Of a stretch of DNA of 64,000 bases, positions 38,531 through 50,668 are shown piece by piece; the first letter of the stretch is position 1, and every line of letters begins with the position of its first letter. The position numbers and the translations under genes were made by a program. This DNA is from Ecdyonurus torrentis. Its lineage: Eukaryota > Arthropoda > Insecta > Ephemeroptera > Heptageniidae. The stretch lies in NCBI GenBank assembly GCA_949318235.1, contig OX439129.1:30441243-30505242 (forward strand), read 5' to 3'. Below the pieces are notes generated by a model. It worked only from the letters and a program-made list of their open reading frames with translations. It was not told the DNA's origin and did no database searches.

Positions 38531-38560
38531 ACTGATTAGACGTGCAAGTGAGCTTATATA
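38531..38560 (-). promoter_or_regulatory. Core promoter of CPCFC copy 1
   Basis: TATATAA (38560-38554, minus strand) and the arthropod initiator TCAGT (38535-38531) put the start near 38533, about 27 nt from the TATA box. The same layout is found at all copies. Confidence 0.8.
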
Positions 38561-39327
38561 CACCTGTGAGACTTGTGCTGGGGTGCATATGGATTCAATG
38601 TGGGGTGGGGACCAAAGAAAGGTGCAGTGGAGAACTTACAGAGAAGGTCGCGACGCGAGACTCCTACTCGTAATCACTTCGCACATTGCTTCCTTCCTTC
38701 CTTTTTTTTTTTTTTTTTTTCTTTTCTTCTTCTTTTTTTTTTTTTTTTGATTTTAGAGTGTTAAAAGTGACATGTAAAAGTGGTTCCCGCTGTATAATTT
38801 GCAATGATCCGATATTAAATCATAATTCAAATAATGCTATGCGAATATTTGTGCATTTATCCGAAACCATTGTACAGTTGCTCCACCGTGACTCCTTCCA
38901 TTTAAGAATGCTTTTTTGTTGTTGTTGCTGTTGCAAAAGTTACAATATAAATTTTAAACAGGTGCAGTTTAATTATTATTACTTCTAAATATTATTATTC
39001 ATTTTTCTACATCTTCTTTTTATATTATGTAGATTGATGTAGATAGATAATCTGATTTTATATAATTATTATATAAACTAGCATTTGATTTATATATATT
39101 TTATATTGTATTTCCTTGTAAGTTTTTATATTACATTTTACTATGCACATACTAAAAGATAGTATTAGTAAGTATTAGTATTATTAGTAGACTATTGAAA
39201 ATTAAAGACTTCTTGCACAAATGTATTATTATGATTAAAGGTTGAAAATGTGTAATTTTTAAATTTTATCATGAAATGCAAATTTTGCAAACCAAGAATA
39301 AAAGATGAAGATGTATTGCCCGATTTG

Positions 39328-39480
39328 TTTGATAATAAGGACTTCTCTCCAGAGTTTTTGTATTATGATTTGGCAATACTTTACTTTTATTCCTAGTATA
39401 TTGATGAAAATCCCTATTAAGAGAGTAAGAGTATAAATAATTCTGGATGTAATCTTTATTCATGAGCATATAGGATAAAT
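39328..39480 (-). pseudogene. LINE C-terminal fragment (left block)
   Basis: The minus strand reads DFHQYTRNKSKVLPNHNTK and ERSPYYQT, the 'YTRN...SPYY' block near the end of CR1/Jockey-like RTs. Paralogous to the piece at 55380-55623, which continues further. Confidence 0.6.
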
Positions 39481-39795
39481 GTTATTTTTTTACTATAAAA
39501 AAAATGTTAATTTTTATAGTTTAAAATCAGCTGTTTATACTTATATCAGATAACGTCCCTATAATATACCAGGTACTCTCACTCCATAAGAATTATTAAC
39601 AATTTTTTTTCATTGTTGAGAGGTCAAGGTGTCATTTAACTGCATGTTATTTGAGTGCCGAGGTTTTTAACGGTTTTGGTGAGAGTACTTGGTATTTTCT
39701 AGGGATCTTAATATCAGAGAACAATAATAAAATGATAAAAATAAACATTAAATTCTCCATGAAAATAACTTAAAACGAAGTTAATCCTATTTTGG

Positions 39796-39872
39796 GCTAG
39801 CGCCATGCTTGCGAGCACATATTACCCATAAATTCTGGCCAGTGTTTTTATTTGCTCAAGCATGGCGCTAGC
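39796..39872. repeat. Short hairpin, left block
   Basis: GCTAGCGCCATGCTTG pairs with CAAGCATGGCGCTAGC about 40 nt later. Duplicated with the block at 58391-58467, where it is intact. Confidence 0.8.
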
Positions 39873-40734
39873 ATGCAATTTTATATATTAACATTGTATG
39901 AATTATAATATTCTGAAATATTACTAGCTCGATTGACAAATGTATTCGGATCTGACTTGATATACATGAGTTGCACCCTTGCATGCACCTACAGTCCTAT
40001 ACAGTATAATAAACTGTACATAATATAAAACTTGCAGTGCAATATAAAAATAGCCTTGTACAAACATTGTAAACTATTATGTAATTATAACATAATTATT
40101 AATAAAGGTCAATAATAATTAATAAGTAACAGTAAAATTACATAAACAATTGCATTAATTGTCTTTTACTTTCATTTGCAAAAAAGTTGTGCAAAAATCG
40201 TACAACTTTAATACAAAAGTATTTAAAATTTGTACATCAATTGTCGTATATTTTTTTGCTTCTTAGATATAAAGGAAAAGTATCAAAACGAAAACATATT
40301 ATAAAAACAAAATCCAAGACTATTTTGTTATATTATCTAGAGAATTGAAACCATTCATATTAGCTTTATTTTTGATATCATGAAACTAATGCGGACTAAT
40401 ATTACTATGTTAATTATTATTTTATTAAGAAGTCCTTATCTGTCGATGAGACGTTCTCTTTTAACGGGACTTATTGGTGTAGCACGATAACACAATATTA
40501 TGGCAACAAGAGCAAATTATCAAACGAAATGTATTATTGGATGGTGTCATCGATTTAAAAGCGTACTCTTTGACGTCATATTTGAGAAGTTCGTAACATC
40601 GACCAGTATAGGAAAAAAGTTACATTTTGTAAATTTGAAAATGAAAAATATTACTCCTGAAGTATTTTTATAGGTTTAAATGAGCTAATTACACCCTAGA
40701 AACGTAATAAAATAAAAACATTAAACACACACAC

Positions 40735-41090
40735 ACACAATAACATAAAATAATATTCAAAATACTATAGTAAAATATGCTAGTTGGACGCAAATATATA
40801 TTATTATGCTCTTTGTATTTATATTTGTGTTGAAGATATGGTAAATCAGCTATACTGTGGGGTTTTGGCAAAAAAAAATGGAAACAAAGAAAAATCTACC
40901 TTTTTGCACAGTGATATAGGATAAGGGTATCTTCAAAAATGTATAAAAATTAAAGGATCAAAATACTAGATTTAAAATTATTAATTTTTGAATTTTTAGT
41001 CCCATAAGTGCCCATGTAAATTTAAATAATTATTTTCTTCTCGGGATCTGAAAATTTTATCATATCAAATGGCACCGGAGCATCATAATA
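40735..41090. mobile_element. Insertion specific to the left block
   Basis: Absent from the right block, where the CA repeat at 59321 is followed closely by the shared sequence ATGGCCAGACTCG. Its right part (TTTGCACAGTGATATAGGAT near 40903) resembles 49340-49560, so this is a dispersed family. No inverted ends identified. Confidence 0.45.
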
Positions 41091-41873
41091 CCTACTTTAC
41101 ATGGCCAGACTCGCTTATTATACTCATTATTTTAATTTAAAAAAGTGAGCTGAAAAACTATAAAACAAATTCCGTAATAGCTTTTTACATTTAATCCAAA
41201 CATATTTGTAAATTACGTTTAATTTAAATGGAGAAATTAATTTTTGCACACCCGCATCTTTAAAATTGCTCCATAAAAAAGTAAGTCCAAATTAAATGTA
41301 GAGTTTCTACACTACATATTAAAAGCTACGTTGTTTTTTTATGCCCATTAAACATGAGTGAATAAGTATTTATGCTGTGCTAAAGTCAACACGAGAGGCA
41401 AGTGACGAGGTATTACGAAATGAAATTCAATTAATATTTTCAAACTCCTTTATTTCATACTACAATCTGCAATACAAAGAAAGTTGATAATATTATGCAT
41501 GTTATTTATGATTCTATTCGCCGACATAATTATAACGTATGTATACGTTACATATACACAAATCAAGTATTTTGATAGAAAACCAACGTATTATTTGTGT
41601 TTTATTGTATTACAAATCATTCAATAACGGAAGAGCAATAACAGATTATTATTTCAATAAATTAAATTCATAAAATATTAATATGCTCGTTTACATGATG
41701 TTTATAGTGCGTTAAATAACAACATGCGTATTTTTTTATTTATATTTTTATTAAAATAAAATCGTCAACATTTCTTATTAGAGTTTTTTGTGTGTACATA
41801 AAGATGTAAAAGTAAAATTTAAAATCCTAATCACTGGTAGAGTTTGAGATCAATCGACATTACACTAGTAGAC

Positions 41874-42361
41874 TTAATGACAGTAAGGGTAGTTTGGGCA
41901 TGTGTGAGGGCTGACTCCAGCAGGGTACTGACGAGAGGTGTGAGCATAGGGAGCTGCATACACGTGAGCGACTGGTGCAGCATAGTGGTGAGTAGTGGGT
42001 GCTCCGAAGTAAGCTTGTGGCAGAGCGGGCACGGCACCGTGAGTGCAGTAAGGGTAGTTAGGACATGAGTGAGGGTCGACTCCAGCAGGGTACTGGTGTG
42101 AGGCGGCGGCCACAGGTGCGAGGTGTTGGTTTGCGGCGTAGCGAGCTAGGAGGACGTTGTCGCAGTGAGGGTAGTTAGGGCAGAGCGCGGGGTTGACGCC
42201 AGCAGGGTACTTGTCAGCCGCACCCAGCACGGCGACACCGCAAGCAGCCAGGAGGATCTGTCACAAATAAATCAGTTATAGTTAATAATTAAAGGTCAGT
42301 TGCTAAATAAATAGATAGGATAATGAAACGTCAATTTCACTCTTACCAGTTTGCAGAACAT
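41874..42361 (-). CDS. CPCFC-family cuticle protein, copy 2
   Basis: Exon 1 42361-42347 (MFCKL), intron of 89 nt, exon 2 42257-41874; 132 residues with the same three C-x5-C motifs as copy 1. Residue 19 is Ala (Gly in copies 1, 3 and 5); the protein from GTG-coded Val15 onward is identical to copy 4. Poly(A) signal 41752-41747. Its 5' flank for about 0.9 kb is nearly the same as that of copy 6, showing they are block duplicates. Confidence 0.93.
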
Positions 42362-42395
42362 GTTTGTATAATGTTTGTTGTTGAGAGACTCAAGT

Positions 42396-42425
42396 ACTGA
42401 TTAGACGTGCAAGTGATCTTATATA
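42396..42425 (-). promoter_or_regulatory. Core promoter of CPCFC copy 2
   Basis: TATATAA 42425-42419 and TCAGT 42400-42396; start near 42398, 5' UTR about 37 nt. A CAAGGTCG word (FTZ-F1-like) lies upstream at 42516-42523. Confidence 0.8.
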
Positions 42426-43161
42426 CAACTGTGAGACTTGGGCTGGGGTGTATCCAGTGTATGGATTCCAATATAGGGTGGGGACCAAAGAAAGGTGCAG
42501 TGGAGAGCTTTTAGACAAGGTCGAGGTGAGATTCACTCGCAATCACTGCGCACTTTACTTCCACTTTTACATTTTTGCCTCCCACTTTAACTCTTTCGCA
42601 TGCAAAAGTGTCTCCCACTGCTCTAATAATGTGCAACATGCACATTTTAAATCATAGTTAATAAATAAATATTTGTGCATTATCCGGAACCAGATAGTAC
42701 AACAATTGCTCCACCTCTCCTTATATTTATTTAAGTAATATGAAATCAGTAAGTAAATCATGGCCTCCAAATATTTTTAATGTATCGATTGGTTGATTTG
42801 ATTTTTAAATCAAAACCCAGAATTTCTTCTTTATAAGAAGTTAATTAAATATAAAAATTTCTAATTTTTTTTTCTTTAAATTTCCTTCTTTTTTTTGTTG
42901 AAAAATAAAATTTTATTTTGGGCATCAGGTTCGGTCTTGGTGCTCTATGATTATATAATGTTATAAAGCAATATAAATGAAGTTTTGTTAATTATTGCAA
43001 TTGATAGACATAAGTACTGTATCATATATTTACCGTTTTTTAACAAAAGGCCAAGGTAAGATCACAAGTAGAGATCAAATATAAATAAGGGAATACTACG
43101 TATGTAGTCGGAGAAATCATATAAATCTCAATCGCCATAAATTATTACTATTTTATATGCA

Positions 43162-43163
43162 TA

Positions 43164-43257
<94 letters not shown>

Positions 43258-43268
43258 TATATATATAT
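43162..43268. repeat. TA microsatellite
   Basis: (TA)n of about 100 bp adjoining the hAT insertion. The right block has only a few TA units here, so the tract expanded in the left block. Confidence 0.9.
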
Positions 43269-44562
43269 GGCACCAGGGACGTATGCAGGATTTTGTCACA
43301 GGGGGGGGGGGGGTGCAAGAAAGTTTTGAAATTTAAGTGTAAAAATACGTAATATGGTACCCCTTTTTAATACATTTTTAGTCATATAGAATGGTGCAAC
43401 TACAGGCAATTGTCCTTTGAAAAAAGTGTATGACGACTTAAATTAAACACATTGCTCCATCAAATATTATAGCATTTCCATACGGCATTACAATAACATA
43501 ACATTTCATACTCTGGATTTTTATTATTATTATTATTTCTCTAATGTAATTCAGTTGTTATTACATCTTGAAAATTTAAAAATAAGTAACTCTGCTCGTT
43601 TGGTTTAATATAAAAGAAGAATTTCTCTTAATTATTATTTTGCGCATAATTTAATTTTTAACTGAATGCGAATTAGAAGTAGAATTTTTAAAATCAACTA
43701 GTTTTTTTTTTTTTTTTTTTTTTTAATATGTTCTTAATGAAAATGAGGTATTGTGGGATTTAATTTGGCCATAAAGTTGTAAGGAAAAAAATAAACAATA
43801 TTAATAAATAATTTTGAATTTATTAAACATATGTAAAGAAATGAAACTCTAACTTGTAAGTACGAGTGTACGAGGATAACATTTTTGTTACACCACAATA
43901 CAAAATTTTGAAAAACAAAATTTCAAAGTTTTACTTATAATATAAAGTTAATTTTAATTTAAATACCCTTTCTTATCTGATGATCGCGTACTGCAATTTT
44001 CATCATTATACTAACTTTCAAATGGTTAAAAAAAAAAAATACGTGGTCAACTTTTAGTTTTATAATTACAATCCTAAATAATGCAATAAACAATTTCATA
44101 TGCACGATTTTTCCAACTTCGAAAGACTTATAGCAAACAATTTTTTTTTTTAATTTGTACGATTTTATTTTTTTGATTAACGAATTATTTAAAAAAATAG
44201 GGACCTGAAACATGTTAATTGAAGAAAATGAAATGAAATATACTGAAGTAAAAAATTCTCTTGGAAAAAAATAGTTTGGACAAAATGAGGAAAAACAAAT
44301 TAATTCAAAAGTGAGATATACCGCGATGGTTAAATTTAAATTTTGAAGGGCAGAAAAACAACAACAATAATATAATAAATTTTAAAGGTAAGACAGATCA
44401 AAAATAAATAAATAATATAAAATATATATTTTTATTTATATTTATTTTATTATTACGCTCAATAATATCTCTGATACTCAAAGCCTATACAATTTGAGTA
44501 TCAATAAATATTTTTTTAGGGGTCAGGTAAGGTATCCCTAAAAAAATATAATATAAATTGGA

Positions 44563-44621
44563 GTGCGTCTGCGGAGTGGTCTGGGAAACCAAAGATCCGG
44601 GTTTGAGTCCCGGTCGAGCCG
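44563..44621 (+). repeat. tRNA-like sequence, possibly a SINE fragment
   Basis: A perfect T-arm (CCGGG-TTTGAGT-CCCGG, 44597-44613, B-box-like) is followed by TCGAGCC and G, as in a tRNA 3' half. The 5' half (GTGCGTCTGCGGAGTGG) contains an A-box-like stretch but does not pair with the 3' acceptor strand. A degraded tRNA pseudogene or SINE head fits better than a working tRNA. Confidence 0.4.
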
Positions 44622-44812
44622 AATTCCTTTTCAATATCAGTTTACTGCTTATATACAACACGGTGTAACACGAAAGACAAACAATTTCATTAAAACTTCC
44701 CGTGTAAAATAGGCGTTACATTCAAACTCTGATAATCAAATGGTATAGATTTGTGTTTAATTATTAGGAAAGCTTAAAACCATTTCGGTTTGAATTGATA
44801 ATCAAATAATAG

Positions 44813-44885
44813 GATAGGAGAAACCAACAAGCGCCTTACCACGATGAGATCCGTAGCTTGGTGAAAATCTTGATCGCACAGGTTA
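44813..44885. mobile_element. AGGATAG-family single arm
   Basis: AGGATAGGAGAAACCAAC through GCACAGGT matches the left arm of 24717-25037. No second arm is present; it is nested in the hAT element. It is followed by GAGGGCAACAGCCCTC, a small perfect hairpin. Confidence 0.65.
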
Positions 44886-45890
44886 CACAAATATTTACAA
44901 GTTTTAAGACGTTTCGAGGGCAACAGCCCTCTTCTTCAGTTGCTTATAGAGTGTAGCAGTCTGGTATAGATTTTATATCCGAGAATTTTTTGAGCGTGAT
45001 CCCCCAATTATTTAAATTAAATGCATCTGGTTTTTGAATAATGACATGACTGGATATGACGATTATTTGATTTAATTTAAGTTTAATAAACTGGTAAATG
45101 CTATGTATATTTTTTATCATCGGTAGTTGTTACCATTATGGCTTTCAAATTTCAAAAAATAGTAAGGGAGTCAACAATTTTGTCATTTTAGTTTAAAGGA
45201 GGTTAGGAAATATACATTTCATTTTCATGACGTTATAATACTTACATGATACCACCAGATTAAATAAAATCACATTTTTATTAATAAATTAGCTAGTTTT
45301 GATAACAAGAAGAAAACAAAACTTTGACGTCGATGACGCGTTGTTTAAAGTTGTTATTTTTAACCTCAAAAAATGTTCCCTCCTCGGACCTGACGGGGGG
45401 GGGGGGGGTCCAGACCCGGACCCCCCCCCCCCCTTGCGTACGTCTCTGTATGGCACTATACACAATACAAATGCGATAAAAAGTGAAAATTATGTTTGGA
45501 AAGGAATATGTAGTTGTAGAATAAAAATTTATTCCACATTTAATGATATTGATTATACTTGTTTTTTGTTGTTTTCAAAACTACAACCATAAAAGCTAAA
45601 AAATATATTAATAGAATCAGCCGTCAGTAATTCAATTGAAGTGGGGAAAAAAAAGGAAAGAAAAAAGAAGCTTTTGAATGGAATGAGCATACAATACATA
45701 ATTTGTTATCTGACTAGCGGGGTAAAAAAAAACACATAAAAATTGCTTATTTCATTCATTTGTACATTGATTTATATAAATATTTATAGTTACGTTATAT
45801 TACTAATTATGATACTTTTAAATAATTATCCAAATAATTAAAAATAAAACTGTTTTGCGCGTACTTAGAATATCACCAGACTTAAGGCGG

Positions 45891-46300
45891 TGGGGGACCG
45901 ACTTGGACCGGAAATTACTAAAAGAAGAACTATATTTTCCCAATAATTTTTTGTACATGATTTAAATCCAATAAAACAAACACTATAATTTTCAAATAAA
46001 ATCAAGTACATTTAAAACATATTTTTTTATACCAAAAAAAAAAAAAAAATAAATAAATAAAAGATATTTTTAATTGTAAAAAAGTTTCTAATTTGACTAA
46101 AATTTCACGATCAAATTTAAATTTCCACATTTACATGTTATCTTTAAAGTGTAATAACTTAAATATTTGATCGTGTTTTCACGTTTGACAAAAATAAATT
46201 TTTAAGTAACATTTCTTCTTTACTTTGTGTTATTATTATTATTCGCAACCGTCCTAGTTTGCGAGATATCATTCGGGTTACCCCCTTATAAAAGAATAAT
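45891..46300. mobile_element. Insertion specific to the left block, TTAA-edged
   Basis: The right block reads straight from CACCAGACTTAA to the AAAACCCGTGTTGAGTACAC region, whereas here about 400 bp beginning TTAAGGCGGTGGGGGACC intervene, ending near ACCCCCTTATAA. Weak inverted ends (GGGGG / CCCCC). Class unknown. Confidence 0.45.
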
Positions 46301-46653
46301 TTTATGGGTTGAGTACACATAGAGGTATAATGTAACACATTATTATTACATGACGATTTAATTAACTCTAAAACTTTTTAATGTCAAGGTTGATATATAT
46401 CTTAAAAAGACATATTATATTTAAAATAATAACAAAAAAAATATAACTATAAAAAATTTAAAATGCTCGTTTACATGATGTTTATAGTGCGTTAAATAAC
46501 AACATGCGTATTTGTTTATTTATATTTTTATTAAAACAAAATCGTCAACATTTCTTATTATAGGATTTTGTGTGTACATAAAGATGTAAAAGTAAAATTT
46601 AAAATCCTAATCACTGGTAGAGTTTGAGATCAATTAACATCACACTAGTAGAC

Positions 46654-47141
46654 TTAATGACAGTAAGGGTAGTTTGGGCATGTGTGAGGGCTGACTCCAG
46701 CAGGGTACTGACGAGAGGTGTGAGCATAGGGAGCTGCATACACGTGAGCGACTGGTGCAGCATAGTGGTGAGTAGTGGGTGCTCCGAAGTAAGCTTGTGG
46801 CAGAGCGGGTACGGCGCCGTGAGTGCAGTAAGGGTAGTTGGGACATGAGTGAGGGTCGACTCCAGCGGGGTACTGGTGTGAGGCGGCGGCCACAGGTGCG
46901 AGGTGTTGGTTTGCGGCGTAGCGAGCTAGGAGGACGTTATCACAGTGAGGGTAGTTAGGGCAGAGCGCGGGGTTGACACCAGCAGGGTACTTGTCACCCG
47001 CACCCAACACGGCGACACCGCAAGCAGCCAGGAGGATCTGTCACAAATAAATCAGTCATAGTTAATAAATAAAAGTAAGTTGCTAAATAAATAGATAGGA
47101 TAATGAAACGTCAATTTCACTCTTACCAGTTTGCAGAACAT
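46654..47141 (-). CDS. CPCFC-family cuticle protein, copy 3
   Basis: Exon 1 47141-47127, 89-nt intron, exon 2 47037-46654; 132 residues. Gly at 19, Tyr at 105, otherwise the family consensus. Poly(A) signal 46532-46527. The matching position in the right block (after about 62213) has no gene, so this copy's block partner appears lost. Confidence 0.93.
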
Positions 47142-47175
47142 GATTGTATAATGGTTGTTGTTGAGAGACTCAAGT

Positions 47176-47205
47176 ACTGATTAGACGTGCAAGTGATCTT
47201 ATATA
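47176..47205 (-). promoter_or_regulatory. Core promoter of CPCFC copy 3
   Basis: TATATAA 47205-47199, TCAGT 47180-47176, start near 47178. CAAGGTCG at 47292-47299 upstream. Confidence 0.8.
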
Positions 47206-48271
47206 CACCTAGGAGACTTGGGCTGGGGCTGGGGTGCATGGATTCAATGTGGGGTGGGGACCAAAGAAAGAAGCAGTGGAGAACTTACAGACAAGGTCGC
47301 TAAGTGCGATTCCTTCTCGTTATAGCTTCGCATACTTAACTTCCATACTTTTACATTTTTGCCTCCCACTTCAATTCTTTCGCATGCAAAAGTGTTCGCC
47401 AATGCTTTAAAATGTACAACGTGCACATTTCAAACAATAATTTACATAAATATTGTATTGATATATACAAATATGTATATATTAATATTTGTGCATTACC
47501 CTGAACCATGCAGTTGCTTTTTAACTACTTATTTTAACATGAAAATGTGTGCTTAAATGTTTTAATTTTTTCTTCTACTTTTGATATAACGATTAGTTTT
47601 GGGTTTGAATCCATTAAATAGATGAAATCCTTCACAGATCAAACATTAACGCATTGAAAAAAGAATATTAACTTGAATAATATATGGGTGCTTTGCTTGT
47701 ACTTTAATTATCTTTTTATGATGCGATTCTTATTTTTATTCATTGTCAAAACAATAAATGATAATAAGAGTGTGTTTAAAATAACTTTTTAGAATTTTTA
47801 ATTGTAATAGTTTTGCAAAAAAAAAAAAAATTATAAAGTGGTAAAAATGCACATCAAAAGTACATTAAAAAAATGTCACCGCATATCAAAGTAACCTTAG
47901 TATCGCATGACAAAGAATGCCAAAGTTGTTTTTAAGTTTTATATAAATAAAGTTTCTAATAGTATATATTTTTTTTAATTTTTTATTTCAAGTAAGAGTC
48001 GCAATAATTATAATAATAAAGTGATATGATAACGTGTGTAAGGGTATGGGATATTTTATCTCAACAAAAAGGACCACATCAATATTTATACCTCTCTCTC
48101 TCTCCTTTTATTTTAATAAAATTTAGAGAAACACATTATTATCAGTTAATTTGTTCCTACGCATTTTATATAGAAAAAATTTCTTTTGTTAGTGTTCAAA
48201 AATGTAACAATAAATATTTTTCTGTGTTGTAGCTCTATAGATTTTTTTTTTCGGGATAATAGAAAAATACA

Positions 48272-48611
48272 TTAAAGCCATAGACCACATAAAACACCAC
48301 GTGCTTTTTAATGAATAAACACGAAATGGGATATTTAAAAGTGATGACAATTTTTACCAGAATGTTAATATAGCCCCACGAGAGAGCGTGAAAATACTGT
48401 AAAGTATGCAATTTGCGTGAAAATTCATGTTTATGACGTCAGAAACATGCAAAAATTAGTATGAAAATGTTGTGCGGGTTGCAGAAATTGAATTTTCTGT
48501 GCTACGGGGCTACTGTTGGGTTTTGATACAAACTAATGTTAATTATGTAAATCCCATCAAGTGATTTGTAATATAAATGCTTATATGCTTTTCTCTAGTC
48601 TATTCCTTTAA
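48272..48611. mobile_element. TTAAAG-family MITE, copy 3 (full length)
   Basis: Same ends and length class as 17959-18301, with TTAA at both edges and a preserved TGACGTCA at 48434 (TGGCGTCA in the other). Inserted in the upstream flank of CPCFC copy 3; the copy 4 flank lacks it. Confidence 0.85.
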
Positions 48612-49000
48612 AGGCAACATTTTTTTCTCTTCTAAAAGCTCCGTGCTTTTTATTGAAGGGTCGATGTAAGTGTCTCATTCGTTCAAACAATCATCAATTA
48701 AAAAAAAAATTAAACTTTTAATGTTCTAATGTTCTAATATAAAAAGTCAGACCAAACTCATAATGTATACGTAATATGGCATTATCTACAGTTTGAAATC
48801 CAGGATTAGTGTTGCCACTTTAGCAATTGCCAAAAACATATATTTTTAATATATACTTATTTTCAAAATTTTATTGATTGAATGATGCATTGATGGATAT
48901 TTTTAGTTAATTTAAAAATTTACAAAATATTCATAGTAACAAATGAAATGCTGGTTTAAAAAGTGCAGCCTACTTTAGCCCCAGCATCCATACTACATTT

Positions 49001-49211
49001 TATTATTATTATTAATTTTTTTCCCAATGGGCAATTACACCTGTATCAATCCCTCCAAGCAAGCAAGATTAATGTGCATTTTCTTGTTAATTAGTTTTTT
49101 TTTTTTTTTTTTTACTAAATAAACTAGTAAGAAATGCGTATTAATCTTGCTTGCTGCTTAGAAGGATCGAAAAATGTGGAATTGCACTTTGAGAAAAAAA
49201 AATTATTAATT
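49001..49211. mobile_element. Inverted-repeat element with poly(T) centre
   Basis: Imperfect arms containing AAGCAAGCAAGATTAAT and ATTAATCTTGCTTGCT around a T tract near 49098-49113. Noncoding, moderately diverged. Confidence 0.65.
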
Positions 49212-49274
49212 CGTCAACATAAAAAATGTGCATCAAAATAATACTATTATTGCATAATGAATAGTGTGATATTG

Positions 49275-49560
49275 CAAACCTAAGGCGGGAAATCAGTTAC
49301 CTGCGGGATTGGCCTCAAAAACTGTAAGAAAGAAAAATCTGAAATTTTGCACGGTGATACATTTAGGATATGGCATTTACAAAAATGTAAAAAATTTGGG
49401 GGATCAACATGTGAGATTTTATATCTATGATTTTTTGCAGTTTTAGCCCCATGTTAATTTCAAAAATTATTTCTCTCTTATCTGATGGTCAAGGGTCAAG
49501 GGTTCTGTAAAGTAGCTGTTAACTGATAACTTTCAAATGGCATCATGAAGTTTGTGAGTT
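49275..49560. repeat. Dispersed repeat related to 40860-41090
   Basis: Shares TTTTGCAC-GTGATA-ATTTAGGAT, AAAAATGTA-AAAA and TCAAATGGCA with the left-block insertion. No clear ends. Confidence 0.4.
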
Positions 49561-50117
49561 TTCTTTTTAAATTTTGAGATACAAGCCATCTATATACTAC
49601 CCTTAAACGTATAAAGCTAAGGCCTGCGGACTTCAAAATTTGATAGGTTGAACATTACACACTTCAGGGCATTTAACACGTGTTTACTATCGTGTAAACA
49701 TGACATTAATTAACAATCAACAAAATTATTAACTTAAGAAAATGATTATCTAAAAATACATTTCTAAACCTTAGTCTTTTTAATTCAATACCTAAAAAAA
49801 AGCAATTGATCGTTGAACATTGTTTATCAAAAAATAAAAATTGAGAAAAAAAGTGCATGTTTTTTCAAATGAAGGCGCAATCAAAGCACAACTATTTCAT
49901 TAATTAAATATCAATGTTCGTTCGCTTACTTAAAATTAAAGAATAGTGTGTTAAATAAAAACATGTTTATTTGTTTACTTATAATTTTTATTAAAATAAA
50001 ATCGTCAACATTTCATATATTTTAGGATTTTGTGTGTACATAACGATATAAAAGTAGATTTTGAAATCCTAATTACCGATGGAACTTGAGATCAAACGAC
50101 ATCACATTTTAGTGGAG

Positions 50118-50603
50118 TTAGTGACAGTATGGGTAGTTTGGGCAAGTGTGGGGGCTGACTCCAGCGGGGTATTGACGAGAGGTGTGAGCATAGGGAGCTG
50201 CATACACATGAGCGACTGGTGCAGCATAGTGGTGAGTAGTGGGTGCTCCGAAGTAGGCTTGTGGCAGAGCGGGCACGGCGCCGTGAGTGCAGTAAGGGTA
50301 GTTAGGACATGAGTGAGGGTCGACTCCAGCAGGGTACTGATGAGAGGCGGCGGCCACAGGTGCGAGGTGTTGGTTTGCGGCGTAGCGAGCTAGGAGGACG
50401 TTGTCGCAGTGAGGGTAGTTAGGGCAGAGCGCGGGGTTGACGCCAGCAGGGTACTTGTCAGCCGCACCCAGCACGGCGACACTGCAAGCAGCCAGGAGAA
50501 TCTATCACAAATAAATCAGTTAATTAATAAATAAAAGTAAGTTGCTAAATAATTAGATAGGATGTTGAAACGTCAATTTCACTCTTACCAGTTTGCAGAA
50601 CAT
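50118..50603 (-). CDS. CPCFC-family cuticle protein, copy 4
   Basis: Exon 1 50603-50589, 87-nt intron, exon 2 50501-50118; 132 residues. Residue 12 in the signal peptide is Ser (AGT) instead of Gly, and the acceptor reads GATAG rather than GACAG. The mature protein equals copy 2. Poly(A) signal 49992-49987. Confidence 0.93.
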
Positions 50604-50638
50604 GATTGTATAATGGTTGCTGTTGAGAGACTCAAAGT

Positions 50639-50668
50639 ACTGATTAGTCGTGCAAGTGATCTTATATA
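50639..50668 (-). promoter_or_regulatory. Core promoter of CPCFC copy 4
   Basis: TATATAA 50668-50662, TCAGT 50643-50639, start near 50641. CAAGGTCG at 50749-50756. Confidence 0.8.

Larger units (their letters stand above)
43274..45448. mobile_element. hAT-type non-autonomous element, 2175 bp, with 8-bp TSD
   Basis: Ends CAGGGACGTATGCAGG and (reverse) CAGAGACGTACGCAAG, flanked by the exact 8-bp repeat TATGGCAC (43266-43273 and 45449-45456). The paralogous block has the empty site at about 61410 (ACATGGCATTATACAC). Eight-bp duplications and CAG(G/A)G-like ends are hallmarks of hAT. Long G and C tracts lie just inside both ends. No transposase frame; the interior carries a tRNA-like piece and an AGGATAG arm. 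Confidence 0.88.
39326..46470. repeat. Segmental duplication, left block
   Basis: Aligns in the same orientation with 55529-62213. It starts at TGATAATAAGGACTTCTC and includes LINE remnants, the 39796 hairpin, CPCFC copy 2, its 5' flank and the sequence up to about 46470. Block-specific insertions are 40735-41090, the hAT element 43274-45448 and 45891-46300. Left boundary lies in a LINE fragment. Confidence 0.85.

Noticed and set aside
40689..40871. Short frames around CA and TA repeats
   Set aside because: Low complexity and not conserved in the right block.
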